In this document: one piece after another, positions 35,530-43,315 of the stretch
How the letters are laid out: every line of letters begins with the position of its first letter
How positions within the stretch are numbered: position 1 is the stretch's first letter
NCBI GenBank assembly: GCA_022783305.1
Contig: JALEWQ010000085.1
Coordinates: 1 to 43,315, forward strand
From: Trueperella sp.
GTDB taxonomy: Bacteria; Actinomycetota; Actinomycetes; Actinomycetales; Actinomycetaceae
Length of the DNA: 43,315 nucleotides
Direction of reading: 5' to 3'
The notes under the pieces: model-generated
What the model saw: only the letters and a program-made list of their open reading frames with translations
What the model was told of the DNA's origin: nothing
The model's database searches: none
Translations under genes and position numbers: made by a program

Positions 35530-35838
35530 TTACTCGGCTGCCGCCGTGGCCTTGGGCTCGTAGCGGAGCAGCTTGGTGCGCATCACGGTTTCGTTCAGGC
35601 CCAGCTGGCGATCGAGTTCCTTAGCCGTATCCGGCTTCGCCGTCATGTACACGACGACGTAGATGCCTTCGGTCTTCTTGTTAATCTCATAGGCGAGGCG
35701 ACGCTTGCCCATGATGTCCACATTATCGAGGGATCCGCCCTCAGCCGGGACGACGGACAGCATCTTGTCCAGCGTGGGCTGGAGGTTGCGCTCGTCCGCT
35801 TCCGGATCCAGGATGATCATCATCTCGTACTGACGCAT
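35530..35838 (-). CDS. rpsF: 30S ribosomal protein S6
   Basis: Protein of 102 aa with the S6 opening [17 protein letters not shown], the ferredoxin-like fold pattern and [21 protein letters not shown] in the middle. The ribosome site AAAGGAGGTG is very strong. A 7-bp hairpin lies just upstream in the leader and may be the target for S6:S18 feedback. First gene of the operon. Confidence 0.98.
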   Translation of the reverse strand: MRQYEMMIILDPEADERNLQPTLDKMLSVVPAEGGSLDNVDIMGKRRLAYEINKKTEGIYVVVYMTAKPDTAKELDRQLGLNETVMRTKLLRYEPKATAAAE

Positions 35839-35865
35839 GTGTACCCACCTCCTTTGGTCTCAACG

Positions 35866-35884
35866 GTCACGGTCCTTCCGTGAC
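35866..35884 (-). other. Hairpin in the rpsF leader, candidate S6:S18 control site
   Basis: Perfect stem GTCACGG/CCGTGAC with a 5-nt loop, ending about 15 bp before the rpsF Shine-Dalgarno. Leaders of rpsF operons in several bacteria carry a S6:S18-binding hairpin with a conserved CCG. A CCG occurs here at the base of the 3' arm, but it is paired rather than bulged, so the match is only partial. Confidence 0.4.
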
Positions 35885-35919
35885 AGGAGGGTTCATGCGC
35901 TGTCATAGACAGACACCGA

Positions 35920-35925
35920 ACCATT
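35920..35925 (-). promoter_or_regulatory. Probable -10 of the rpsF operon
   Basis: TACAAT on the minus strand within GGCTACAATGG, about 80 bp before rpsF. No clear -35. Position approximate to a base or two. Confidence 0.5.
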
Positions 35926-35986
35926 GTAGCCGATCGATTCGCTCTCACCACTGCGCAATTGGCCACACGTTGACGACGCGCGGGCG

Positions 35987-38143
35987 CTACCGCCCGCCAT
36001 TCGCGCGCTCACCCCCGGGGGAATCACCCCCGGGTGCGGGGGTCGTTCCCATGCTGGGATCCGAGGTCGGCTCCTGCGAGGGGGAAGGCTCCACCTCCGG
36101 TTTGTCTGTGGCGGGTTCGTCCTTCTTGGGCTCCTCCGTAACCGACGGTTCTTCGCTTGGCGTCTCCTCCGTTGGCTCCTGCGTGGGTTCCGGAGCCGGG
36201 ATGTTGCGCGGCGCCCTCTTGTTGACGAGCTGTTCGGCGCTGGGGAAGCTCTCAACCGCCATGTCCGCGGTGGCGCTGACCATGTAGTCGTGCCAGACCT
36301 GGGCCGGGAAGTTACCGCCGGCAACCTGGTAGACCCCGCCGAAGGGTTCGAGCACGGCCTCCGAGCCGTCCTCACCCACGGCGTACATGTTGACCACCGT
36401 GACCATCTGCGGGATGAATGCGGCGAACCACGCGGACTTCGGGCCGGTGGATGTGCCGGTCTTCCCGGCGGCCTCCCGATCCGGCAGGGCCGCGTCTTCG
36501 GCGGTCCCTCCGGGCTCAAGGGTGTTTTTCAGGACGTAGGTGGACAGCCGAGCCGTTTCCTCGCTAATGACGCGTTCGCTCGTGGTCTTGCCGGTGTAGA
36601 CCCGGTTCTCGCCCTGGTAGACCTCCCGCACGATGTGCGGGGTCGTCTTCTCGCCGTGGTTGGCGATCGCCGTGAAGGCCGTGGCCATATCCACCGCCCG
36701 CGGGGAGGCGGAGCCGAGCACGTTGCCGACTCCGGCGTCGAGCCCTGGCGTGTCCTGCGGCAGGCCGAGACGCACCGCCATGTCGCGGGTCTTCGCCGGG
36801 CCGATCTCCTCGTTCAATGCGATGAACCCGGTGTTGAGCGACTTCCCCGTCAGCTGGGTGAGCGGCACGTTGTAGTAGCTACGCCCGTCCACGTTGGTGA
36901 ACACGAGGTCTTCCCCGCCGGGGTTAGCGATCCTGTAGGTGGCCGGCGAGTCGTAACGTTCGTGCGGGGAAATACCCGCGTCCATCGCGGCGACGACGCC
37001 GAACGTCTTGAAGGTCGATCCTGCCTGGGCGCGATCTTGCAGCGCCGAGTTCCGCTGACGCTCGAGGTAATCCTTGCCGCCGTACATCGCGTAGATCTCG
37101 CCGTTGCGCGGATCGACGGACAGCAGGCCCACGTAGTAGTTCTCCGGCTTGTCCTTGGGTAGATTCGCCACCGCGTCCACGGCTGCCTTCTGCTTAGCCG
37201 GGTCGATCGTGGAGACGATGCGATAGCCCCTGGTGGCAAGATCCTCCTCCGTGAAGCCGTTGTCCAACAGCTCACTGTGCACGGCGGCCAGTAGGTAGCC
37301 GTCCGTGCCGGCGAAGGCGTTGTCCTGACTTGGCGGGAGCACCTGCGGGAATGACGCCGCATCCGCCTGCGCCTGCGATATCCACCCTTCGTCAACCATG
37401 CGGGAGATGACGCGCTCGAAGCGTTGTTCGGCGCGTTCGGGGCTGACGGCGGGATCCCACGCGGAGGGGGCTGGGATGATGCCGGCCAGCGTGGCGGACT
37501 GCGATAGCGTCAGCTCTTTGGCGGAGACGCCAAAGTAGGCCTTGGCCGCCGCCTCGATACCGTACGTGCCGCGCCCGAAGTAGATGGTGTTGAGGTAGTT
37601 TTCGAGGATTGTCTCCTTCGATTGCTCGCTGTCGATCTTCAGCGCGAGGATCGCTTCCTTGAGCTTGCCGAACAGCGAGGTGGTGGTGCCGGTGTAGTAG
37701 CGCTCCACGTACTGCTGGGTGAGGGTGGAGCCGCCCTGGGTGGGCTTGCCCTGGACGTTGTTCCACAGGGCGCGCGCGATGCCCCGCAGATCCACGCCCG
37801 AGTTCTCATAGAAGGAGGAATCCTCCGAGGCGATGACGGCGTGCTGAAGGTCAACCGAGATGTCCGCCAGCGCAACCGAGGAGCGGTTCAGTTCGGAAAA
37901 AGAGCCGAGTTCCGTGGTGCCATCCGAATAGTAAACCTTCGTGGCCTGGGCGAGCGCGAAGTCGTCCGCCTCCGGGATGTCGGTGGTGGCCCACAGCCCC
38001 ACGAGTCCGCCGATCCCCACCGCGACGAGCGTGAGGAACGTTCCGAGGAAGAATCGCCAGGACGGAATCCAGCGGCGGACGGGGCCGAGTCCCGCGCGCG
38101 GATAGCCGCGCCCCTTCGCCTTCGTCTTCTTTTTTCCAGCCAT
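35987..38143 (-). CDS. Class A penicillin-binding protein (PBP1A/PonA-like)
   Basis: Protein of 718 aa, bifunctional glycan polymerase and crosslinker. After a Lys/Gly-rich cytoplasmic start comes one membrane helix (about 31-52). The glycosyltransferase GT51 domain has the catalytic Glu107 in SEDSSFY and QGGSTLTQQ (136-144). The transpeptidase domain has S376-T-F-K379, then KSLNTG and KTGTS. The last ~110 residues are disordered, rich in Pro, Glu, Thr and Ser. AAAGG in the end of the AI-2E gene serves its ATG, which lies two bases after that gene's stop, so both are translated from one message. Confidence 0.95.
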   Translation of the reverse strand: MAGKKKTKAKGRGYPRAGLGPVRRWIPSWRFFLGTFLTLVAVGIGGLVGLWATTDIPEADDFALAQATKVYYSDGTTELGSFSELNRSSVALADISVDLQHAVIASEDSSFYENSGVDLRGIARALWNNVQGKPTQGGSTLTQQYVERYYTGTTTSLFGKLKEAILALKIDSEQSKETILENYLNTIYFGRGTYGIEAAAKAYFGVSAKELTLSQSATLAGIIPAPSAWDPAVSPERAEQRFERVISRMVDEGWISQAQADAASFPQVLPPSQDNAFAGTDGYLLAAVHSELLDNGFTEEDLATRGYRIVSTIDPAKQKAAVDAVANLPKDKPENYYVGLLSVDPRNGEIYAMYGGKDYLERQRNSALQDRAQAGSTFKTFGVVAAMDAGISPHERYDSPATYRIANPGGEDLVFTNVDGRSYYNVPLTQLTGKSLNTGFIALNEEIGPAKTRDMAVRLGLPQDTPGLDAGVGNVLGSASPRAVDMATAFTAIANHGEKTTPHIVREVYQGENRVYTGKTTSERVISEETARLSTYVLKNTLEPGGTAEDAALPDREAAGKTGTSTGPKSAWFAAFIPQMVTVVNMYAVGEDGSEAVLEPFGGVYQVAGGNFPAQVWHDYMVSATADMAVESFPSAEQLVNKRAPRNIPAPEPTQEPTEETPSEEPSVTEEPKKDEPATDKPEVEPSPSQEPTSDPSMGTTPAPGGDSPGGERANGGR

Positions 38144-38145
38144 GG

Positions 38146-39342
38146 CTACCTTTCAGTTCTTCGCGCGCGCCCCGCGCGCTTCATTCTCCGCCTCCGCTCC
38201 TTGGCAGCGGGGACGGCGTACGCGCCCTGTTTCTCTTTTCGCACGATGTGTTGCTCGGAGATGAGGTAGGCATCGAGCCAGCGTGCGCGTGGATCGGAGT
38301 CTACTAGCAGCGCCTTAAAGAACAATGTGAGCGGCACCGCGAGGATGGAGCCAAGGATGCCAACCACGACCGTCCACATCACCAGCGAGATGAATGTGAC
38401 CGTGGGCGAAAGCCCAACCACGTCACCCGTGAACTTGGGCTGGATGAAGGTTTGGATCGCGACGTTGATGATCGAGTACAGCACCAGCACCCACACCATC
38501 GCCTGCCAGCCCTGGTCCAGGAGCGCCATCAGCATCGGGGGCACGACGCCGATCACGAAGCCGATGTTGGGGATGTAATTGGTGATGAACGCCCAGTAGG
38601 CCCACGTCCATGCCAGAGGCACGCCCATCACCTGCAGGGCGAAGCCGTCCACCACCGCGACGATGAATCCGAAGAACGTGGAGACCACCCAGTAGGAGCG
38701 CACGCGGCGCTCGAAGTCCGCCATGGCCCGGCCGATGTTGGCGTGGCGCTGGTTGATGAGCGCCATGCGCCCGGAGGTGATGGTGGTGTCGATGGTGATG
38801 AAGAAAGCTGCCACCGCCACGATCGCGATAAGCCCGCCCACCGACGACATCCCGTCGACGAGCGACCACGCCAGGCTGATAATCGAGTTGAAGTTGATCT
38901 GGTCGAAGAAGCTCGACAGCTCCACGTTTTCGAAGCCGATCCGGGCGAGGAGCTCAGTTGCCTGTTGCGTGGTGTTTTCGAAGTTGATCGAGTAGTTCAT
39001 GAGGGTCTGCGGCACGGGCGTGAGCAACAGGACCGTGATCCCCAGCAACCCGAACACGATCAGCGCCAGCACCACGATGACGACCGTGGCGGCCAACCAG
39101 GACGGCAGGCCGCGCCTGATCATCCTCTGCCCGATCGGCCGCACCGCCAGCACGAGCGTGAGCGCCAAAAAGATCGGGGTGAAGACCGAGGAGATGGCGT
39201 GCAGCCCAATCCCGAGCACTGTCATGAGCGCGAGCACCCCGAGGATCATGAGCCCGTTCGTCTCACGGTCCTCGATGTGCGCCTGCGGCGCCGGGGCATC
39301 TTCCTCCGAGGGGAGGTCACGCGGAAGGTCATCATTCGTCAT
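38146..39342 (-). CDS. AI-2E transporter family (PerM/YdiK) membrane protein
   Basis: Protein of 398 aa with about eight membrane helices. The N-terminal helix pair near 30-75, a soluble stretch about 105-150, and the conserved late block VIGVVPPMLMALLDQGW followed by QPKFTGDVVGLSP identify the family. Members include putative AI-2 exporters and Na+/H+-type permeases, so the name does not fix a substrate. Its stop is two bases before the PBP gene, suggesting shared expression. Confidence 0.9.
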   Translation of the reverse strand: MTNDDLPRDLPSEEDAPAPQAHIEDRETNGLMILGVLALMTVLGIGLHAISSVFTPIFLALTLVLAVRPIGQRMIRRGLPSWLAATVVIVVLALIVFGLLGITVLLLTPVPQTLMNYSINFENTTQQATELLARIGFENVELSSFFDQINFNSIISLAWSLVDGMSSVGGLIAIVAVAAFFITIDTTITSGRMALINQRHANIGRAMADFERRVRSYWVVSTFFGFIVAVVDGFALQVMGVPLAWTWAYWAFITNYIPNIGFVIGVVPPMLMALLDQGWQAMVWVLVLYSIINVAIQTFIQPKFTGDVVGLSPTVTFISLVMWTVVVGILGSILAVPLTLFFKALLVDSDPRARWLDAYLISEQHIVRKEKQGAYAVPAAKERRRRMKRAGRARRTER

Positions 39343-39470
39343 GTCTGTATCATCTCACCTTCCCCCGACACTCGCGGCGAAGGCGGGCGATGGTTCATCA
39401 GCGGCTTCGGTGCGGAGCTGCGCCGAGAAGCCCGGCCACCCGGGACCACAAACCCGCGCGCCCGCGCCAC

Positions 39471-40868
39471 CTACACCTCTCGCGGGGTGTTGCCAATCCG
39501 GCCGATCTTGTACCAATACCAGCCGGCGAGCAGGACGTAGACCACGGTCAGCACCGCGAAGACACTCGGCTCCCAACCCGTATCCGGCAGGGCGACGGCG
39601 GCCAGGCCGGCCGCACCCACGAACGCCGCATTGTACATCATGTCGTAAAGGGAGAAGGCGCGCCCCCGGAAGACGTCGGCAGTGTCGGCTTGGACGATGG
39701 TGTCCACCGCGATCTTCGCCCCCTGCACACCCAGGCCCAGTAGGATCGCGGAGACGAATAGCAGCGGCATCTGGTAGGTGAGCGCGAGCAGCGTCTGCGA
39801 CACGGCCGAGATTCCCAGGCACACCATGATCCACGACGCCGGCGAGATCCACTGGTGGACGGTGGGCGTGGCCACGATCGCGAGCCCGTTACCCGCCATC
39901 GACACGCCCGCCACCAGCGCGAACGTGGCAAGTCCGGCGGCGGCGTCGTGAGGATCGGAGAGCAGATTGCGCGAGATCAGAAGCAGCGCGATGAAGTTGA
40001 CCCCGTAGAGGAAGCGGTGAGTGGCCATCACCGCCAAGCCGTACATGGGCGTGCCGCGACGGGTCAGGTAGGACACGCCGTCCCACATTCGCCGGACCAC
40101 CCCGGCCAGATCCTCGCCCAGGGTGGTGTCGGGGCGGGATTCGGGGCCGAGCTCGTCTGGCCCGAGGCGCAGGGCCGCCACCGCCGCCATCGCGAAGACG
40201 ACGCCGGCCAGCACGAGCGCCACCGTGTCGCGGATCGCCTCGGCGGAGATGAGGCTGAGGGCCAGGCCGACGCCCGAGCCCAGCGCCGCCGCCACCGAGC
40301 CGAGCGTGGGGGTCATGGCGTTCGCCATGACCAGCAGGTGCTTCGGCAACGTGTGGGGCTGGCCCGCGGACAGGCCCGACAGCAGGAAGCGGTTCACGCC
40401 CAGCGTCACGAGCGCCAGGACGTAGACCAGCCAGTGCGTGGGGGCCACGAAGATGAGAGCGGCCAGCACCAGCGCAAGGGCGGTTCGCGCCAGGTTGGCT
40501 CCGAAGAGCACCTGGCGTCGCCTCCACCGATCGAGCAGAGTGCCCGCGAACGGCCCAACCACCGTGAACGGAAGGAGCAGCACCGCGAAGGCCGCCGCCA
40601 CCCCAGCCGCCGTCGTCGCATTCTCCGGGTTGAAAAAGAAGAGCGTGGCGAGCCCGACCTGGAACACGCCGTCGCCCGTCTGGGACACGAGCCGGATCGC
40701 GAGTAGCTTGCGGTACTTGGGGTAGCGCGCACACTGGCGCAGCTGCTCGATCAGACCCGGCTTGTCCTCACGCTCCGCCCCGCCGCCCACCCGGAGACCT
40801 TCCGCTCCCGCGACGCCGTCGCCGTAGCTCGCGCCGTCGGCGCGCCCGGCGTCACGTTCGTCATTCAC
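39471..40868 (-). CDS. MFS transporter
   Basis: Protein of 465 aa from GTG 40868, which overlaps the pcnA stop (GTGA); an extra 8 codons are open upstream but lie inside pcnA. After a ~45-residue polar start come twelve expected helices. The loop with GTLLDRWRRRQVLFGANLARTA is the MFS motif A region; the second half has FRGRAFSLYDMMYN. Substrate unknown. This permease is translationally coupled to the CCA-adding enzyme, an arrangement with no functional explanation that I know. Confidence 0.88.
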   Translation of the reverse strand: MNDERDAGRADGASYGDGVAGAEGLRVGGGAEREDKPGLIEQLRQCARYPKYRKLLAIRLVSQTGDGVFQVGLATLFFFNPENATTAAGVAAAFAVLLLPFTVVGPFAGTLLDRWRRRQVLFGANLARTALALVLAALIFVAPTHWLVYVLALVTLGVNRFLLSGLSAGQPHTLPKHLLVMANAMTPTLGSVAAALGSGVGLALSLISAEAIRDTVALVLAGVVFAMAAVAALRLGPDELGPESRPDTTLGEDLAGVVRRMWDGVSYLTRRGTPMYGLAVMATHRFLYGVNFIALLLISRNLLSDPHDAAAGLATFALVAGVSMAGNGLAIVATPTVHQWISPASWIMVCLGISAVSQTLLALTYQMPLLFVSAILLGLGVQGAKIAVDTIVQADTADVFRGRAFSLYDMMYNAAFVGAAGLAAVALPDTGWEPSVFAVLTVVYVLLAGWYWYKIGRIGNTPREV

Positions 40869-42355
40869 TGCGCCTCGCCCCGCTGTTCCCACCAGGCGAG
40901 CAGGCGCCGGGTGGCCTCCTCCTCACCGAGTGGGCCCTCCTCCATGCGCAGGGCCAGCAGGTAGTTACGCGCCTGGCCAACCTCGCGGCCGGGCTTGAGT
41001 CCGAGCAGCTCCATAATCTGCGCCCCGTCCAGGTCGGGGCGGATCGCATCGATCTCCTCCTGCTTCTTCAGCTCGACGATGCGGGCCTCGAGGTCGTCCA
41101 TGCCGGCCGCCAGCCAGGCGGCCTTGCGCCGGTTGCGGGTGGTGCAGTCGGCGCGAGTGAGGCGGTTCAGACGCTCGAGGAGCGGGCCGGCGTCGGTCAC
41201 GTAACGGCGCACCGCCGCGTCCGTCCACTTCTGCTCGCCGTAGCCATGGAAACGCAGGTGGAGGGCGACAAGCGAGGAGACGTCCTTCGTGACCGCCTTG
41301 GGAAAGCGCAGGTGGTTCATCCGCTTGCGGGTCATCTTCGCCCCCACGATGTCGTGGGCATGAAAAGACACCGCGTTTCCGGGTTCGAAGCGACGGGTGG
41401 CGGGCTTGCCGACGTCGTGCATGATCGCCGCGAAGCGCAACACGAAGTCCGGGCCGGGCACGGGCCCGTCCTCGTCGGTCTCCAGCGCGATGGCGCGGTC
41501 GAGCACGGTGAGGGTGTGCTCGTAGACGTCCTTGTGGCGCCCGTGCTCGTCCACCGTCTCGCGCAGCGCGGAGAATTCGGGAAGCACGACGTCGCACACG
41601 CCCGTCTCGACCATGAGCTCCAGGCCCTTGCGCGGATTGGCGCCGATCATGAGGCGTTCGAGCTCGGCCTGCACGCGCTCGGCTGAGACGATCTCGAGAC
41701 GGCTGGCCATCTCCGTCATCGCGCCCATGACCTCCCACGAGACGTCGAAATTCAGCTGCGAGGCGAACCGGCAGGCTCGCATGATGCGCAGCGGATCGTC
41801 GTCGAAGGATTGGCGCGCCGGGGCCGGGGTCTCGAGCACGCCGTCGATGAGGTCATCCAGGCCGCCGCATGGATCGACCAGCGCCAGCTGCGGCAGCCTC
41901 ACCGCCATTGCGTTGACCGTGAAGTCGCGCCTCGTGAGGTCGCCCTCCAGCGTGTCGCCGTAGTCCACCTCCGGCTTGCGGGAGGCCGGGTCGTACGTCT
42001 CTGTGCGGTAGGTGGTGACCTCGACGACCAGCCCGGAGCGCGCCGCCCCGATCGTGCCGAAATCCTTGCCGATATCCCACACCTTGTCGCCCCACTCGCG
42101 AAGCAGCGCCATCGTCTGCTCGGGACGCGCCGACGTCGTCAAATCAAAGTCGTGAATGGCGCGGCCAAGGAACGCGTCGCGAACTGGCCCGCCAACGAGA
42201 GCCAATTCGTGTCCAGAACGTGCGAAAATGGATCCTAGTTCAAGAATGGCCTCAGGCAGATCGGACAGGGACCGGTGTCCCTGGGCGAGAAGCCGGGCAC
42301 GCTGGTTCATGCCGGCGTCCGTCGTCGTCGAGGAAGTGCTATCGCGTTCAGTCAC
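40865..42355 (-). CDS. pcnA: CCA tRNA nucleotidyltransferase
   Basis: Protein of 496 aa, the long actinobacterial form. The nucleotidyltransferase head has GGPVRD (55-60) and the metal-binding D69-F-D71; the RRDFTVNAM motif is at 142-150. An HD domain (H274, H280, H313-D314) lies in the C-terminal half and may give phosphatase or 2',3'-cyclic phosphodiesterase activity. The enzyme adds or repairs the 3' CCA of tRNAs. The symbol pcnA is the common actinobacterial label; it should not be read as a proven poly(A) polymerase. Start GTG 42355; ATG at residue 16 is the alternative. It is divergent from the NUDIX gene, as in many actinobacteria. Confidence 0.95.
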   Translation of the reverse strand: MTERDSTSSTTTDAGMNQRARLLAQGHRSLSDLPEAILELGSIFARSGHELALVGGPVRDAFLGRAIHDFDLTTSARPEQTMALLREWGDKVWDIGKDFGTIGAARSGLVVEVTTYRTETYDPASRKPEVDYGDTLEGDLTRRDFTVNAMAVRLPQLALVDPCGGLDDLIDGVLETPAPARQSFDDDPLRIMRACRFASQLNFDVSWEVMGAMTEMASRLEIVSAERVQAELERLMIGANPRKGLELMVETGVCDVVLPEFSALRETVDEHGRHKDVYEHTLTVLDRAIALETDEDGPVPGPDFVLRFAAIMHDVGKPATRRFEPGNAVSFHAHDIVGAKMTRKRMNHLRFPKAVTKDVSSLVALHLRFHGYGEQKWTDAAVRRYVTDAGPLLERLNRLTRADCTTRNRRKAAWLAAGMDDLEARIVELKKQEEIDAIRPDLDGAQIMELLGLKPGREVGQARNYLLALRMEEGPLGEEEATRRLLAWWEQRGEAQ

Positions 42356-42410
42356 CCCTTAAGAGTGCCAGAAAACCGGGCGCGTGAGCACTTTCCCCGA
42401 CCGAGATCAC

Positions 42411-42416
42411 TACAGT
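42411..42416 (+). promoter_or_regulatory. -10 element before the NUDIX gene
   Basis: TACAGT, eight bases before ATG 42425, with no Shine-Dalgarno. Possibly leaderless. Confidence 0.35.
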
Positions 42417-42424
42417 AGATATAG

Positions 42425-42943
42425 ATGTCAAGAAGATTCCCGACCCCTCCTCCGCGGGGGTCGCGCCGCAGACGGCAGGCGGTTCGTATCCACAACCTGC
42501 CCGTCGTCAACGAGATGTCCGCCGGCGGCGTGATCGTCTCGGTCCAGGGCGGCCACGCTTTCGTCGCCGTCATCGCCCGGCGCAACCGCGGCGGGCGTCT
42601 TGAGTGGTGCCTGCCGAAGGGCCACCTTGAGGGCGAGGAGACGGCCGAGCAAGCGGCCGTGCGGGAGGTCAGCGAGGAGACGGGCATTTTTGGCCGCGTC
42701 CTGATGCATTTGGCCTCCATCGACTATTGGTTTTCCAGCACCGACAAGCGCGTCCACAAGGTGGTTCACCACTTCCTTCTCGAGGCGCTCTCGGGCGAGC
42801 TGACCGTGGAAAACGACCCGGATCACGAGGCCGAGGACGTCGAGTGGGTGCGCATCGACAAGGTTGCCGCGCGCCTGGCCTACCCCAACGAGCGCCGCAT
42901 CGTGGGCATGGCACGCTCCATCCTTTACGGGGGGCGGGAATGA
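42425..42943 (+). CDS. NUDIX hydrolase
   Basis: Protein of 172 aa. The Nudix box spans 66-88, with G66, E72 and REVSEE (80-85) in register. The N-terminal 28 residues are basic and Pro/Arg-rich. The family hydrolyses nucleoside diphosphates linked to another moiety; this actinobacterial member next to pcnA has no assigned substrate. Its stop overlaps the DUF6049 start (ATGA). Confidence 0.92.
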   Translation: MSRRFPTPPPRGSRRRRQAVRIHNLPVVNEMSAGGVIVSVQGGHAFVAVIARRNRGGRLEWCLPKGHLEGEETAEQAAVREVSEETGIFGRVLMHLASIDYWFSSTDKRVHKVVHHFLLEALSGELTVENDPDHEAEDVEWVRIDKVAARLAYPNERRIVGMARSILYGGRE

Positions 42944-43315
42944 GGCGGCTGGTCGGTGCGGCGCTCGCCGCCCTCATGCTGGGTATACCCGGTGCCGGCA
43001 TTCTTTCCGGCCTCGCTTGGGCGAGCCCGGAGGACTCGGCCACCTCCGCGGCCGCCGCGCCCTCCACCGTGACGATCACGGACCTACCCGCCGTCCTCGA
43101 GCCGGGCGACAACCTCGTGGTGTCCGTGGACGTGACGAATGCCGGCGACGAGCCGCTCGAGCTAACCTCTGTCGACCTGCGCGCTCAGTCCACCACCTCC
43201 ATCTCCGAATTTGCCCTCCACCGCTGGATGAGCGACCTCACGCCGTCGACTCCGGTCACCCGCGCCACGATCAGTCGAAGCCTCGCACCCGGCCAGACCA
43301 GCACGCTCCGCCTCA
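42940..43315 (+). CDS. Secreted DUF6049-type protein, 3' end missing
   Basis: The first 125 residues of a large exported protein. A signal peptide (basic MRR, hydrophobic core, cut near AWA-SP at about residue 29) is followed by an Ala/Ser linker and an Ig-like strand pattern (ITDLPAVLEPGDNLVVSVDVTNAGDE). In actinobacteria this position, between the NUDIX gene and murJ, is usually taken by a DUF6049 membrane-anchored surface protein, which is why I use the name; the domain itself is mostly outside the window. It overlaps the NUDIX stop by four bases. Confidence 0.75.
   Translation, partial: MRRLVGAALAALMLGIPGAGILSGLAWASPEDSATSAAAAPSTVTITDLPAVLEPGDNLVVSVDVTNAGDEPLELTSVDLRAQSTTSISEFALHRWMSDLTPSTPVTRATISRSLAPGQTSTLRL

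Noticed and set aside
41375-41400. tRNA T-loop-like GGTTCGAA
   Set aside because: Inside the pcnA coding sequence, with no cloverleaf around it.

Overview
The window looks like a chromosomal segment of a high-GC actinobacterium, most likely from the Actinomycetaceae (Actinomyces/Schaalia/Trueperella/Arcanobacterium group). The reasons are the strong G/C third-position bias, the rpsF-ssb-rpsR-rplI ribosomal cluster with a zinc-free S18, the actinobacterial pair pcnA // NUDIX-DUF6049 at the right end, and a secreted nucleotidase ending in GHGW propeller repeats. Genus is not resolved. The gene set at the right end normally lies within tens of kb of dnaA in actinobacteria, so the main replication origin is probably to the right of this window.

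Layout. 0-6.7 kb (minus strand): a 5' fragment of an HrpB-type helicase, a TetR regulator, a large RND exporter, and a KtrA/KtrB-type potassium uptake pair. 6.8-8.1 kb: an unrecognised 439-aa protein. 8.2-10.1 kb: a two-gene queuosine-salvage operon (YhhQ-type transporter plus Tgt) whose Tgt has an atypical substrate pocket. 10.3-13.8 kb: small poorly characterised genes (DUF4261, DUF4825, CYTH domain, a lipoprotein). 13.9-21.3 kb (plus): ilvA, a membrane-anchored DsbA-like protein, a PlsC-like acyltransferase, a proline-iminopeptidase-type hydrolase, an aldo/keto reductase, a pyridoxal-kinase-type enzyme with a cysteine-rich tail, an HD hydrolase and a FadR-type regulator. 21.4-23.6 kb (minus): a metal-dependent cyclase-family hydrolase under an operator-like palindrome, and an MFS exporter.

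23.7-34.2 kb: dnaB, then the only long gene-free stretch (25041-25605), which carries a tight cluster of DnaA-box sequences next to an AT-rich patch. This is followed by a Pro/Gln-rich unknown protein, a MATE exporter, a secreted 5'-nucleotidase-like protein and, on the opposite strand, a two-subunit ABC exporter. These genes separate dnaB from rplI, which are adjacent in many bacteria. 34.2-43.3 kb: rplI, rpsR, ssb, rpsF, a class A PBP, an AI-2E family permease, an MFS protein and the CCA-adding enzyme, all on minus, then a divergent NUDIX hydrolase overlapping a truncated DUF6049 gene.

Regulation visible in the DNA: at least seven genes have a TANNNT-like hexamer only 6-8 nt before the start codon with no well-placed Shine-Dalgarno, which suggests leaderless mRNAs. 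Strong GC-rich hairpins sit between convergent genes (8.1, 21.4, 30.7 kb) and after rplI. I saw no tRNA or rRNA genes, CRISPR array, insertion sequence or prophage. The observations I rate highest are the DnaA-box cluster in front of dnaB, the Tgt with both known specificity positions changed, the Cys-rich kinase tail, and the altered metal ligands of the secreted nucleotidase.
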